From Comamonas avium (GTDB lineage Bacteria; Pseudomonadota; Gammaproteobacteria; Burkholderiales; Burkholderiaceae_C): 64,000 nt of DNA. The notes below the pieces were generated by a model that worked only from the letters and a program-made list of their open reading frames with translations, was not told the origin of the DNA and made no database searches. The stretch is taken from NCBI RefSeq assembly GCF_014836675.1, contig NZ_JACSQK010000003.1:182763-246762 (forward strand). The letters are read 5' to 3'. The translations under genes and the position numbers were made by a program. Below, in pieces: positions 27,606-36,788 of this stretch (position 1 is the first letter of the stretch; each line of letters opens with the position of its first letter).

Positions 27606-29105
27606 TTACTGAAAAGCTACTTCGGAGAAACTGCGCAGCTTGCGACTGTGCAGACGCTGTGCACCACCCTCTCGCAAAAGCTCAACGGCACGCATGCCGA
27701 TGCGCAGATGCTGATCAACGCGTTCACGGTAAAAGTGATTGGCCATGCCAGGCAGTTTGATCTCTCCGTGCAATGGTTTATCGCTCACGCACAGAAGTGT
27801 GCCGTAAGGCACACGAAAGCGAAACCCGTTTGCAGCGATGGTCGCACTCTCCATATCCAAGGCAACGGCACGGCTTTGGCTAAAGCGCCGCTGTGGCAGG
27901 TTGTCGGGTAGCAGCTCCCAGTTGCGGTTGTCGGTGCTGGCCACAGTGCCAGTGCGCATGATGCGCTTGAGGTCGTCGTCTGAGACTTGCGCTACATCTG
28001 CCACAGCTTGTTGCAGCGCCTGTTGAATTTCGGCCAGCGCAGGGATTGGTACCCACAGAGGCAGTTCCTCATCCAGGACATGGTCTTCCCGCACATAGGC
28101 ATGGGCGAGCACATAGTCGCCCAGCCTTTGACTGTTGCGCAAACCGGCGCAGTGACCCAGCATCATCCAGGCATGGGGGCGCAGTACGGCAATGTGGTCG
28201 GTAATGGTTTTGGCATTGGCCGGGCCAACACCAATGTTCACCATGGTGATGCCCCCACGGTCGGCACGCACGAGGTGGTAGGCCGGCATCTGGGGCAAGC
28301 GCGGCGGGGTATTGCCCAACGCATCTACATCTTCTGCGGCTAAGCCGGTACGGCGTGTGACGACATTGCCCGGCTCGATGAATGCAATGTATTCACTGTC
28401 GGGCTTGGCCATCTCGGCATGCCCCAGGCGAATGAATTCATCAATGTAAAACTGGTAGTTGGTAAACAGCACATAGTTTTGAAACCACTCAGGGGCTGTG
28501 CCGGTGTAGTGGCGCAGGCGATGCAAAGAGTAGTCAATACGTGGAGCCGTAAACAGCGACAGGGGAAGCGCACCGCCGGGCTGTGGCTGCCAGGTGCCGT
28601 TGGCAATGCCATCGTCCATGGCTGCCAGGTCTGGCAGATCAAATACCTCGCGCATCATTTGCCGGCGCTGGGCGCTGAGACTGCCCTCGACGTGGTCGTT
28701 GTCAGCAAAAGAGAAATGAATCGGAATGGGCTGTGTGCTCAGGCCCACTTCAAATTGCACGGCATGGTTGCGCTCTAGCAAATCCAGTTGTGTGTGCAGG
28801 TAATTGGCAAAGAGATCGGGGCGCGTGACCGTGGTTTCGTACACCCCGGGGTGGTCAAGGAAACCATATGCCAGCCCTGTGTCCGGCCTGCGCACGCTGT
28901 GTGCCTGGATGCGCAGCATGGGGTACCACGCGCGCACGACGCGAGGAAAGTCCTGGCCTTCTACATAGGCTTGCATGGCGCTGCGCAGATGTTGAATCTG
29001 CTGCTGATACAGCGTCTGCAGATGCTGGATGGCATCTCTGGCATGCGTGAAGACCGCCGTGGCGGCAGTACTAGAAGAAGTGGCTGGCGATGGGGTGTAG
29101 TGCAT
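27606..29105 (-). CDS. amn: AMP nucleosidase
   Basis: A 499-residue enzyme (E. coli Amn is 484) splitting AMP into adenine and ribose 5-phosphate. The N-terminal Amn-specific region includes RAWYPMLRIQ and HFSFADNDHVEG; the C-terminal PNP-fold domain has VNIGVGPANAKTITDHIAVLRPHAWMMLGHCAGLR and the catalytic region VALDMESATIAANGFRFRVPYG. The start lies 3 bases after the stop of the GGDEF-EAL gene, so they are co-transcribed and probably coupled. Pairing with cyclic-di-GMP enzymes is unusual. Confidence 0.95.
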   Translation of the reverse strand: MHYTPSPATSSSTAATAVFTHARDAIQHLQTLYQQQIQHLRSAMQAYVEGQDFPRVVRAWYPMLRIQAHSVRRPDTGLAYGFLDHPGVYETTVTRPDLFANYLHTQLDLLERNHAVQFEVGLSTQPIPIHFSFADNDHVEGSLSAQRRQMMREVFDLPDLAAMDDGIANGTWQPQPGGALPLSLFTAPRIDYSLHRLRHYTGTAPEWFQNYVLFTNYQFYIDEFIRLGHAEMAKPDSEYIAFIEPGNVVTRRTGLAAEDVDALGNTPPRLPQMPAYHLVRADRGGITMVNIGVGPANAKTITDHIAVLRPHAWMMLGHCAGLRNSQRLGDYVLAHAYVREDHVLDEELPLWVPIPALAEIQQALQQAVADVAQVSDDDLKRIMRTGTVASTDNRNWELLPDNLPQRRFSQSRAVALDMESATIAANGFRFRVPYGTLLCVSDKPLHGEIKLPGMANHFYRERVDQHLRIGMRAVELLREGGAQRLHSRKLRSFSEVAFQ

Positions 29106-29108
29106 CCC

Positions 29109-31193
29109 TCATTGTGGCGCAATCATTTGACAACGGTGTTGCTGCCAGCGCAGAGCGTCTTCAGCGGTCATGGGGCGAGACAGGTAGTACCCTTGAATCA
29201 AATCGCACCCCATGGCCTTGAGCAAATCCCATTGCGCCTTGGTTTCTACACCTTCACCCACGACGCGCAGACTTAGACTGTGCGCCATCTGAATGATGGC
29301 TTTGATCAGACTGACATCGTCTGCATCTTCCGGCGTGTCTTTGACGAACGAGCGGTCAATTTTGATTTTGTCCAGCGGATAGCGCTTCAAGTAAGCCAGG
29401 GATGAGTAGCCCGTTCCAAAATCATCAATCGACAGTCGAACGCCCAGTTTTTGCAAGGCGTTCAGGGTGGCAAGGACATGCTCTGACTGCTTCATGAGAG
29501 TGGTCTCTGTCAGCTCAATTTCCAGCCACTGGGGGTCAATGCCCGTGTCAGACAGCACGTGCTGCACCTCGGTCACCAAATTGCTTTGATTGAATTCAAT
29601 CGCAGACATGTTGACGGAAACTACAACAGACGGCAGGCCCGCATCGCACCAGGCGCGCAATTGCTTGCAGGCAGCCCGCATGACCCAGCGATCGATGATG
29701 GAGATCAACCCCCGCGCTTCTGCAAAACTGATGAACTCGCTGGGGGGCAGCAAACCCCGCTCTGGGTGTTGCCAGCGCACCAGTGCCTCAAAACCTTCGA
29801 GTCGATTGGTTGCCAGGTTCCACAGGGGCTGATAGTGCAAGACCAGGCCGTGGTCTTTTTCAACAGCTTCGCGCAATAACTGATCCTGCGCCAGCAAACG
29901 GCTGGGGCGCACTTCCATGTGGGTGCTGTAGTACTGGTGGTTGCCTTGGCCAAGGCTCTTGGCTGTTTCCATGGCTGCGCTGGCATTGAGCATCAACTCC
30001 TCGGCGCAATTGCCATCTTCCGGGTAGAGGCTGATGCCGATGCACGCAGGCAGGTTGGCCATCGTGTTGTGCAAGGCATAGGGCTTGTTGAGCACGAAGC
30101 GGATTTCACGCAAGATGCAGTCAGGCTGGCAGGCTGTAAGTGGGGAGGCCAGTACCACCACAAACTCATCGGCCCCCAGGCGTGCCACGCAATCGTCCGG
30201 GTGTACTTTGCTGCGCAAACGGCGGGCCGTTTCTATCAGTAGTTTGTCGCCTGCATCGTGTCCCAGCGAGTCGTTGACGTCTTTGAACCGGGACAAATCC
30301 ACATACAGCACGGCAACATGCTGCTGGCACTGTTCTGCGTGGCACAGTATCTGGCGCAGTTGCAGCATCAAGCCCTTGCGATTGGGCAGGCGGGTGAGCG
30401 GGTCGTGGTAGGCCAGAAAGTGGCGGTCGGCCTCTACCCGCTTGCGCTCTGTAATGTCGCGCAGCACTACCAGCCCGAAATGTCCTGAATCACAGCCATC
30501 TTCCGGAAGCAGGGTGACGGATACCGCCACATCCAGCTCCTGCCCGCTGTGGTGCAGCAAGCGCGTGTCTTGGGCATGGGTGGTGCCCTGGTCAATCAAT
30601 ACCTGCGCGTTGGCGCGCAGCACATGGGGCAGCAAGTGCAAAACGGGGCGATCCAGCAACTGACTCAGTGGGTAACCCGTGAGCGTGACCGCTGCAGGGT
30701 TGGCATCAAAAATGAGTCCGTGGCGAAAGAAAATGAGGGCTTCACTGGTGGCCTGGGCATAGCGACGCATGCGCGTATCGCTTTGCTGCACCATCTGCCG
30801 CGCGTCCACCAGTGACAGGTCTTGCAAAGGGGTCACCACGATGGCGAAGACACCCTCTGCATTGGCATGTGCCACCAGCTGGCTTTGGATGCGTTGATTG
30901 CTGCTAAATGGCAGCTGCGTTTGCAGGCTGGCTCCATGCACGTGTGTAAGCGCCAGACGTTCCAGTTCGCATTTCCAGTCGTTCCATTCGCAGGGAGAGA
31001 GGTAGTTTTGCGGCTCTTTACCCACCAATTCTTGGGAGGGCATGTTCAGCAATTTGGCGTACGTCGCCGTGGCCCACAGGCAGAGCCCGCCAGGCCATTG
31101 CAGATAGGCCATGGGTGCACCTGTGGCAATGGCTACGGCGTGCAGAATGTCCAGCGATATTTCACTGGGCGCACGGGGAAGCACATGAATCAT
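29109..31193 (-). CDS. PAS-GGDEF-EAL protein, probable cyclic-di-GMP phosphodiesterase
   Basis: A 694-residue cytoplasmic protein without membrane segments. An N-terminal PAS-like region (1-130), a PAS domain (about 145-250), GGDEF (about 258-420) and EAL (about 435-685). The GGDEF site is degenerate (GADEF, 340-344), so cyclase activity is unlikely. The EAL domain keeps EAL (469-471), ELTETTLM, IDDFGTGYSSL, KIDRSFV and GEGVET, the residues for metal and water activation. AGGTG lies upstream of ATG 31193. First gene of the operon with amn and the membrane cyclase. Confidence 0.93.
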   Translation of the reverse strand: MIHVLPRAPSEISLDILHAVAIATGAPMAYLQWPGGLCLWATATYAKLLNMPSQELVGKEPQNYLSPCEWNDWKCELERLALTHVHGASLQTQLPFSSNQRIQSQLVAHANAEGVFAIVVTPLQDLSLVDARQMVQQSDTRMRRYAQATSEALIFFRHGLIFDANPAAVTLTGYPLSQLLDRPVLHLLPHVLRANAQVLIDQGTTHAQDTRLLHHSGQELDVAVSVTLLPEDGCDSGHFGLVVLRDITERKRVEADRHFLAYHDPLTRLPNRKGLMLQLRQILCHAEQCQQHVAVLYVDLSRFKDVNDSLGHDAGDKLLIETARRLRSKVHPDDCVARLGADEFVVVLASPLTACQPDCILREIRFVLNKPYALHNTMANLPACIGISLYPEDGNCAEELMLNASAAMETAKSLGQGNHQYYSTHMEVRPSRLLAQDQLLREAVEKDHGLVLHYQPLWNLATNRLEGFEALVRWQHPERGLLPPSEFISFAEARGLISIIDRWVMRAACKQLRAWCDAGLPSVVVSVNMSAIEFNQSNLVTEVQHVLSDTGIDPQWLEIELTETTLMKQSEHVLATLNALQKLGVRLSIDDFGTGYSSLAYLKRYPLDKIKIDRSFVKDTPEDADDVSLIKAIIQMAHSLSLRVVGEGVETKAQWDLLKAMGCDLIQGYYLSRPMTAEDALRWQQHRCQMIAPQ

Positions 31194-31383
31194 TCAGACA
31201 CCTGTGGCGTGGAGCGAGTGAGTTTGAGCAGGCCACGCAGGCGCGCAGCAGTGCTAGACGGTGGTGGATGAAAGAGTTCGGACATGGCTGTGGGTATAAC
31301 CGAGGCGATGTGTGCCTGTTTTGCGTTACGGCAAGAGCAGAAAATCGAGTGCATGTCTGGTGCGGCAGACCAACAGCTCCGTG

Positions 31384-31491
31384 TGCTGCAAGAATAGGAG
31401 CTGTTAGCGCTCTCTCTTGATGGAGATTACTCCTATTTGTATTCAAGATGCTTACGTGGGAAGCATCGATAGCTATCAATTTATTTAAATC
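31384..31491. repeat. AGGAGCTGTTAGCGC-type intergenic element ahead of dtd
   Basis: AGGAGCTGTTAGCGCTC at about 31396-31412, followed by an AT-rich stretch with ATTACTCCTATTTGTATTC and GCTTACGTGGGAAGC. The same AGGAGC..TTAGC..GC core occurs at 1019-1042 and, as a terminator stem, at 36691-36771. The region may also carry the dtd promoter; no clear promoter hexamers were found. Confidence 0.45.
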
Positions 31492-31947
31492 ATGATCACT
31501 GTATTGCAGCGCGTGCGCGAAGCACGTGTCGACATCGAAGGGCGCACCGTTGGTCAGATTGGCCATGGTCTACTGGTGCTGGTGTGCGCCGAACAAGGCG
31601 ACAGCGAAAAAGAGGCTGACAAGCTGCTCGCCAAGCTCATGAAGCTGCGCATCTTTATGGATGACGCCGGCAAGATGAACCGCAGCGTGCAGGATGTGCA
31701 AGGGGGGCTGCTGATCGTCAGCCAGTTCACGCTGGCGGCAGATACGACCGGTGGCAACCGGCCCAGCTTTACCAGGGCGGCCAATCCGCAAGAGGGACAG
31801 CGCCTGTATGACTATCTGGTAGAGCAAGCAAAAGTGCTGCACAACGTGGGGCCAGTAGCGACTGGGGCCTTTGGGGCTGATATGCAGGTGCACCTGGTCA
31901 ATGACGGGCCGGTGACCATTCCTTTGCGCATGGCACCAGCGGCATAG
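31492..31947 (+). CDS. dtd: D-aminoacyl-tRNA deacylase
   Basis: A 151-residue cytoplasmic enzyme that removes D-amino acids (and glycine from tRNA-Ala) from tRNA. The catalytic SQFTLAAD motif and the Gly-cisPro loop NDGPVTIPL are both intact, and length is the usual 145-150. ATG 31492 begins MITVLQRV, the typical N-terminus. It stands alone between the GGDEF-EAL gene (divergent) and the riboswitch-ahcY unit. Confidence 0.95.
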   Translation: MITVLQRVREARVDIEGRTVGQIGHGLLVLVCAEQGDSEKEADKLLAKLMKLRIFMDDAGKMNRSVQDVQGGLLIVSQFTLAADTTGGNRPSFTRAANPQEGQRLYDYLVEQAKVLHNVGPVATGAFGADMQVHLVNDGPVTIPLRMAPAA

Positions 31948-32097
31948 CGTGCTGAGGCGGGTGATGGCTGTGGGGGGCGTACCAAGCCCAGCTACGGCTG
32001 TCTGCGTTTTAGGCCGTGTATTTGAGCGGCTTGCCCGTATAAAACGCTGACACCGCATGCCAGCCAGCAGGCTCGATTACAATCTCCCACCTCTTTT

Positions 32098-32210
32098 CCT
32101 TTCCGAGGAGCGTTGCAGCGTCCACCCCATTGAGCGGTGGCGTGAGGCTCGGAAAGACGGCGGCCACCTGCAGTGGCTTGGCCTCTAGGCAAACGACGCT
32201 CACCCACGCT
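32098..32210 (+). promoter_or_regulatory. S-adenosylhomocysteine (SAH) riboswitch
   Basis: The conserved blocks of the SAH aptamer are in order: CCGAGGAGCGTTGCAGCG (32103-32120), AGGCTCGG (32145-32152) and CAAACGACGCTCACCCAC (about 32190-32207). CCGAG (32103-32107) pairs with CTCGG (32148-32152), and GAGCGT (32108-32113) pairs with ACGCTC (32196-32201). A variable hairpin, CCACC...GGTGG, lies at 32122-32140. It sits 74 bases before ahcY, its usual target in betaproteobacteria; binding of SAH raises expression of the SAH-degrading enzyme. Confidence 0.9.
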
Positions 32211-32283
32211 TTCTGTGCGGTGAGATGGCTTATCCCTCTTCTTCCTCAGAACGTGGTTTTTCATTCAATTGTTGGAGAAAACC

Positions 32284-33714
32284 ATGAACGCTGCTGTTCG
32301 CTTTAACCCTGCCGATTCGGCCATTACCGACATCAATCTGGCTGATTGGGGACGTAAAGAAATTCGCATCGCTGAAACCGAGATGCCCGGCCTGATGGCC
32401 ATCCGTGAAGAATTCGCTGCTGCTCAGCCCCTGAAGGGCGCACGCATCACTGGCTCGCTGCACATGACCATTCAAACGGCCGTGCTGATCGAGACATTGA
32501 AGGACCTGGGCGCGACTGTGCGCTGGGCTTCGTGCAACATTTTCTCGACCCAGGACCACGCAGCAGCTGCTATTGCCGCTACTGGCACGCCAGTGTTTGC
32601 GATCAAGGGTGAGTCGCTCAAAGATTACTGGGATTACACCCACAGCATCTTTGAATTCGGTGCCAAGGGCACTGAAGGCGAAGGCCCCAACATGATTTTG
32701 GACGACGGCGGCGATGCCACCGTGCTGCTGCACCTGGGTCAAAAGGCCGAGAAAGATATCTCCGTGCTGGCCAACCCCGGCTCGGAAGAAGAAAAGATCA
32801 TGTTCGCGGCCATCAAGGCCAAGCTGGCAGTGGACAGCACCTGGTACACCCGCAAGTCGGCTGAGATTCGCGGCGTGACCGAAGAAACCACCACCGGTGT
32901 GCACCGCCTGAACGAAATGTCGGCCAAGGGCACGCTGCTGTTCCGTGCTATCAACGTCAACGATTCGGTCACCAAGTCCAAGTTCGACAATCTGTACGGC
33001 TGCCGCGAATCGCTGGTGGACGGCATCAAGCGCGCCACCGACGTCATGATCGCCGGCAAGGTGGCTGTGGTGGCTGGCTACGGTGACGTGGGCAAGGGTT
33101 GCGCGCAGGCCCTGTCCGCTCTGCGCGCCCAAGTGTGGGTGACTGAGATTGACCCCATCAACGCCCTGCAAGCGTCGATGGAAGGCTACAAGGTCGTGAC
33201 CATGGAATATGCCGCCGACAAGTGCGACATCTTCGTGACCACCACCGGCAACAAGGACATCATCCGTCACGAGCACATGGTGGCCATGAAGGACGAAGCC
33301 ATCGTCTGCAATATTGGTCACTTCGACAACGAAATCGACGTCGCCTCGATCGAACAGTACGAGTGGGAAGAAATCAAGCCCCAGGTTGACCACATCAAGT
33401 TTCCCGACGGCAAGAAGATCATCTTGCTGGCCAAGGGTCGCCTGGTGAACCTGGGCTGTGCCACTGGCCACCCCAGCTTTGTGATGAGTGCTTCGTTTGC
33501 CAACCAGACCATCGCCCAGATCGAGCTGTTCACCCGCCCTGAAGCCTACGAAGTGGGCAAGGTGTACGTGCTGCCCAAGGTGCTGGACGAAAAGGTAGCC
33601 CGCTTGCACCTGAAGAAGGTGGGCGCACAGCTGACCGAGTTGAGCGATGCGCAAGCCGCTTATATCGGTGTGAAGAAGGAAGGCCCTTACAAGCCTGAAA
33701 CCTACCGCTATTAA
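32284..33714 (+). CDS. ahcY: Adenosylhomocysteinase (SAH hydrolase)
   Basis: A 476-residue NAD-dependent hydrolase splitting SAH into homocysteine and adenosine. Motifs include the Rossmann [45 protein letters not shown], and the C-terminal NAD-binding KxxxY tail [10 protein letters not shown]. The proteobacterial insertion is present, which explains the length beyond 430. TTGGAG lies six bases before ATG 32284. The SAH riboswitch controls it; a TlyA-type methyltransferase and metF follow on the same strand. Confidence 0.97.
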   Translation: MNAAVRFNPADSAITDINLADWGRKEIRIAETEMPGLMAIREEFAAAQPLKGARITGSLHMTIQTAVLIETLKDLGATVRWASCNIFSTQDHAAAAIAATGTPVFAIKGESLKDYWDYTHSIFEFGAKGTEGEGPNMILDDGGDATVLLHLGQKAEKDISVLANPGSEEEKIMFAAIKAKLAVDSTWYTRKSAEIRGVTEETTTGVHRLNEMSAKGTLLFRAINVNDSVTKSKFDNLYGCRESLVDGIKRATDVMIAGKVAVVAGYGDVGKGCAQALSALRAQVWVTEIDPINALQASMEGYKVVTMEYAADKCDIFVTTTGNKDIIRHEHMVAMKDEAIVCNIGHFDNEIDVASIEQYEWEEIKPQVDHIKFPDGKKIILLAKGRLVNLGCATGHPSFVMSASFANQTIAQIELFTRPEAYEVGKVYVLPKVLDEKVARLHLKKVGAQLTELSDAQAAYIGVKKEGPYKPETYRY

Positions 33715-33848
33715 TCATGGCGGGGCAAAGCGGCAGCACGTGCTGCAGCTTTGCAACCTTCGGTGCTGATATGAAGACATGGAGCGCGGCTTGCGCAGTC
33801 TGGATCAGCGCTGGAGGCTAATTTGAGTGAATAAAAGGAAACTACGCC

Positions 33849-35012
33849 ATGCGCGCAGATGTATTTTTGGTGGACCACGGACATGCCACCACCCGTTCGC
33901 AGGCCCAGCGCCTGATCGCTTCGGGCGTGGAATGGCGCCTGACGCCGTTGGCCCCATGGAAAAAAGTTGCTAAGAATGGTGACGACATCCCTGCAGGTGC
34001 AGAGCTGAAGCTGCTCGACGATGCGGAAGTCAAATACATCTCTCGCGGTGGTTTGAAGCTGGAAGGCGCGTTGAACGCCACAGGCCTGAAAGTGCAAGGC
34101 TTGCGTTGCCTGGATGTGGGCCAAAGCACTGGCGGCTTTACCGACTGTCTGTTGCAGCGCGGTGCCGCACAGGTGATTGGCGTGGACGTGGGTCAGGGCC
34201 AGCTGCATGACCGTTTGCGTGAAGATGTGCGTGTGATCTGCGTGGAAGGGGTGAACGCCCGTTTCATGACCACAGCCATTTTGGAAGATGCCTGTGAAGA
34301 AGTGATTTCTGAGCGCTGGGAAGAGGAAGAGGACAACGAGACTTTGCCCCAGGCTCCTTATGCATGGATGCGCAATGGCGGTCAGGTTGACGAGGAGTAC
34401 GACGACAGCCGCGATGCCAAGGATTCGGACATCGAAGCCTTCAAGGCTGAGCGTGCCGCCAAGGCCAAAGCCCGTGCGGAAGGCACTGTTCCTACCGAGC
34501 GCCGCCGCAAGGCAGAGTACGCAGATGTGAACATTACGCCCGAGTTTGACTTTGTGACCGGCGATGTCTCCTTCATCTCGTTGACGCTGGTGCTGCCTGC
34601 TGTGGTGCGCATGCTCAAACCCCACGGTCATTTGCTGATGCTGGTCAAGCCTCAGTTTGAGCTGCAGCCTGGTCAGGTTGGCAAGGGCGGCATTGTGCGT
34701 GATCCTGCCTTGTTCAAAGAGGTAGAAGCACGCGTGCGCACGTGCTTGGCCGAGCTGGGTCTGGAGGTGAAGGCCTGGATGGAGTCTGCCATCGAAGGTG
34801 GCGATGGCAACCACGAGTTCTTTGTGCATGCGGTACAGGGCGCCCAGATCAAAAATTTAGACCAGCCGTTGCCTGATATGCCTGCGGCAACTGCCACCAA
34901 GCGTGTTTCGCGCACGGTGCTGCGTGAGCTCAAGCGCATCGATGTCATTGATGACGAAGAAGATGGCTACAACGTACCGGGGCCTGCGCGTCCCAAGCGC
35001 AAAAAGGCTTAA
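33849..35012 (+). CDS. TlyA-family rRNA 2'-O-methyltransferase with a long acidic/basic insert
   Basis: A 387-residue protein; TlyA proteins are usually 240-275. N-terminal S4 RNA-binding domain (1-62), then an FtsJ-like SAM domain with LDVGQSTGGF (88-97). The expected catalytic tetrad is K70, D239, K267 and E323. Against the M. tuberculosis K69-D154-K182-E238 spacing, this shows about 84 extra residues, at about 145-228, rich in E/D then K/R. A lysine-rich C-terminal tail ends in KRKKA. The family methylates 16S/23S rRNA cytidines. It lies between ahcY and metF, both SAM-cycle genes. Confidence 0.88.
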   Translation: MRADVFLVDHGHATTRSQAQRLIASGVEWRLTPLAPWKKVAKNGDDIPAGAELKLLDDAEVKYISRGGLKLEGALNATGLKVQGLRCLDVGQSTGGFTDCLLQRGAAQVIGVDVGQGQLHDRLREDVRVICVEGVNARFMTTAILEDACEEVISERWEEEEDNETLPQAPYAWMRNGGQVDEEYDDSRDAKDSDIEAFKAERAAKAKARAEGTVPTERRRKAEYADVNITPEFDFVTGDVSFISLTLVLPAVVRMLKPHGHLLMLVKPQFELQPGQVGKGGIVRDPALFKEVEARVRTCLAELGLEVKAWMESAIEGGDGNHEFFVHAVQGAQIKNLDQPLPDMPAATATKRVSRTVLRELKRIDVIDDEEDGYNVPGPARPKRKKA

Positions 35013-35040
35013 GCCGCACGAAAAGCGGTGCTAAGAGGTG

Positions 35041-35070
35041 GGCAAAGGTGCCGTGTCTGTCACCTTTGCC
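35041..35070 (+). other. Intercistronic hairpin between the TlyA-type gene and metF
   Basis: GGCAAAGGTG (35041-35050) and CACCTTTGCC (35061-35070) form a perfect 10-bp stem with a 10-base loop. There is no T run, so it is not a standard terminator. It could stabilise or process mRNA, or be half of an attenuator. Confidence 0.55.
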
Positions 35071-35123
35071 GCACAGAGACAGTCAGCAGCTTGCCGGGAG
35101 GGCAGGCGACAGGAGTGATGAAC

Positions 35124-35957
35124 ATGGCAAATACATTTCCCATCAGCTTTGAGTTTTTCCCCACCAAAACGGCTGAAGGCGCTGCCAAACATGTGCAGGT
35201 GCGCCAGGCGCTGTATGCGCGCAAGCCCGAGTTCTGCTCTGTCACTTACGGAGCGGGTGGCTCCACCCAGGCAGGCACTTTCAGCATGGTGCGCGATATT
35301 CAGGCAGAAGGGGTGCAGGCTGCATCACACTTTTCGTGCATTGGCGCGACCAGCGACAAGGTGCGCTCAGAGCTGCAAGAGCTCAAAGACATGGGTGTTC
35401 GGCGCATTGTGGCCTTGCGTGGAGACTTGCCCAGCGGCTATGGGCTGGGAGGCGAGTTTCACTACGCCAGCGATCTGGTGGCCTTCATCCGCAAAGAGTT
35501 TGGCGACTGGTTTCATATCGAGGTTGCCGCCTACCCAGAGACCCATCCGCAAGCCAAGTCTCCAGAGACAGATCTGAAAGCTTTTGCTACAAAAATTCAG
35601 GCTGGCGCGAGTGCAGGAATCACCCAGTACTTCTACAATGCGGACGCATATTTCCGTTTTTGTGAAGGGATTCAAGCACTTGGCGTGTCGACTCCGGTTG
35701 TTCCGGGTATCATGCCAATCCTTAATTCCTCTCAACTCATGCGCTTTTCCGATGCGACCGGCGCTGAGATTCCCCGCTGGATTCGCCTGCGTCTGCAGGC
35801 CTACGGGGACGACGTAACCTCTATCCGAGCCTTCGGCATGGATGTGGTTACTCGCTTGTGCGAGCAGTTGCGTGACCAAGGCGCACCCGGCTTGCACTTT
35901 TATACGATGAACCAGAGCGCAGCCACTTTGGAGCTTTGCGACCGCCTCGGCCTGTAA
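35124..35957 (+). CDS. metF: 5,10-methylenetetrahydrofolate reductase
   Basis: A 277-residue FAD TIM-barrel enzyme making 5-methyl-THF for methionine synthesis. FEFFPTKT, SVTYGAGGSTQ, LRGD (in VALRGDLPSGYG) and QYFYNADAYFRFC are the MetF motifs. AGGAG at 35111-35115 is only two bases before ATG 35118 but eight before ATG 35124, so the latter is chosen. Following ahcY and the SAM-dependent methyltransferase, it closes a methyl-cycle gene group. Confidence 0.95.
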   Translation: MANTFPISFEFFPTKTAEGAAKHVQVRQALYARKPEFCSVTYGAGGSTQAGTFSMVRDIQAEGVQAASHFSCIGATSDKVRSELQELKDMGVRRIVALRGDLPSGYGLGGEFHYASDLVAFIRKEFGDWFHIEVAAYPETHPQAKSPETDLKAFATKIQAGASAGITQYFYNADAYFRFCEGIQALGVSTPVVPGIMPILNSSQLMRFSDATGAEIPRWIRLRLQAYGDDVTSIRAFGMDVVTRLCEQLRDQGAPGLHFYTMNQSAATLELCDRLGL

Positions 35958-36027
35958 TTCAGACTTTGCGGATGCCGCTGGCCCCTGGTGTCGCTTTTTG
36001 TGCGCTCACCGTTAGAAGGGTTAGACC

Positions 36028-36666
36028 ATGCCTGCACTAGGGTGCCAGTCTGCTTGCGCTGATACGTCTTTGTCTTTGTTGTCTTTGGCACGCCGTCGTG
36101 CCATGCCCGCAGCCTCGCTGCTTGTGGCTGCTTTGTTGAGTGCTTGTGCTCCCATGCCGCCTTCTGCTGAAGGCGCTATCTCCACCAAAGGAGATACGAC
36201 CTCCGATACCCGGGTGGGCATGCGTTTCGGCTCAGAGCTGCTGGCCAAAATTGCACCACCGCCTGCACGCGGGCTGGGTGATCCCGCCAAGGCGCTCAAG
36301 CAAAGCCTGTATGAGCTTGAATTGCCAGAGGTTGACCAGCAAGGCGTTGCCTCATGGTACGGGCCGGGCTTTCATGGCCGCAAAACAGCCAATGGCGAGC
36401 GTTTCAACCAGTATGAGCTCACTGCCGCTCACCCCACTTACGCGTTTGGTACGCAACTGTGCGTGCGCAGCAAGGCCACGGGGCAGGCCGTTGTGGTTCG
36501 TGTGAATGACCGCGGACCTTTTGTGAAAAACCGTGTGATTGATTTGAGCAAGGCCGCTGCTGAAGAAATTGGCATGCTGGACCGTGGCGTGAAGGCGGTG
36601 GAAATCTACAAGCTCGATGAAGGCCAGGACGATTGCCCTGACGCATTGCTGCAAGCCAAAGGCTGA
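36028..36666 (+). CDS. RlpA-like lipoprotein (septal ring lytic transglycosylase family)
   Basis: A 212-residue lipoprotein with lipobox LLSAC (C40) after an unusually long, Arg-rich n-region. The double-psi beta-barrel occupies about 103-195 (GVASWYGPGFHGRKTANGE, LTAAHPTYAFGT, VRVNDRGPFVKNRVIDLSKAAA), with the catalytic Asp in VNDRGPF. RlpA cleaves denuded peptidoglycan strands at the septum. There is no SPOR domain at the C-terminus, so septal targeting would need another route. AGAAGG eight bases before ATG 36028 favours this start over ATG 36103. Confidence 0.9.
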   Translation: MPALGCQSACADTSLSLLSLARRRAMPAASLLVAALLSACAPMPPSAEGAISTKGDTTSDTRVGMRFGSELLAKIAPPPARGLGDPAKALKQSLYELELPEVDQQGVASWYGPGFHGRKTANGERFNQYELTAAHPTYAFGTQLCVRSKATGQAVVVRVNDRGPFVKNRVIDLSKAAAEEIGMLDRGVKAVEIYKLDEGQDDCPDALLQAKG

Positions 36667-36685
36667 ATGAACGCCAGTTGCACAT

Positions 36686-36780
36686 AAAAAAGGAGCTGTT
36701 TGCGCAGTGTTTATAAGGTTTTTAAGGTGTTTTAACCTTAAAAACAAGTAAGCACGGGCGCTGACAGCTCCTTTTTTTTG
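36686..36780 (+). terminator. Large two-stem terminator between the RlpA-like gene and rlmJ
   Basis: Outer stem AAAAAAGGAGCTGT (36686-36699) / ACAGCTCCTTTTTT (36764-36777) encloses an 11-bp perfect inner stem, GTTTTTAAGGT (36718-36728) / ACCTTAAAAAC (36735-36745). A and T runs on both sides make it usable in both directions for the two convergent genes. It shares the AAGGAGC...AGCTCC core with the terminator at 1016. Confidence 0.8.
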
Positions 36781-36788
36781 TCTGTCAG

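Noticed and set aside
32230-33654. 474-codon minus-strand frame
   Set aside because: It is antisense to ahcY, whose full-length homology is unambiguous; long antisense frames are common in G+C-rich genes.
33711-34829. 372-codon minus-strand frame
   Set aside because: It is antisense to the TlyA-type gene, which has conserved catalytic residues.
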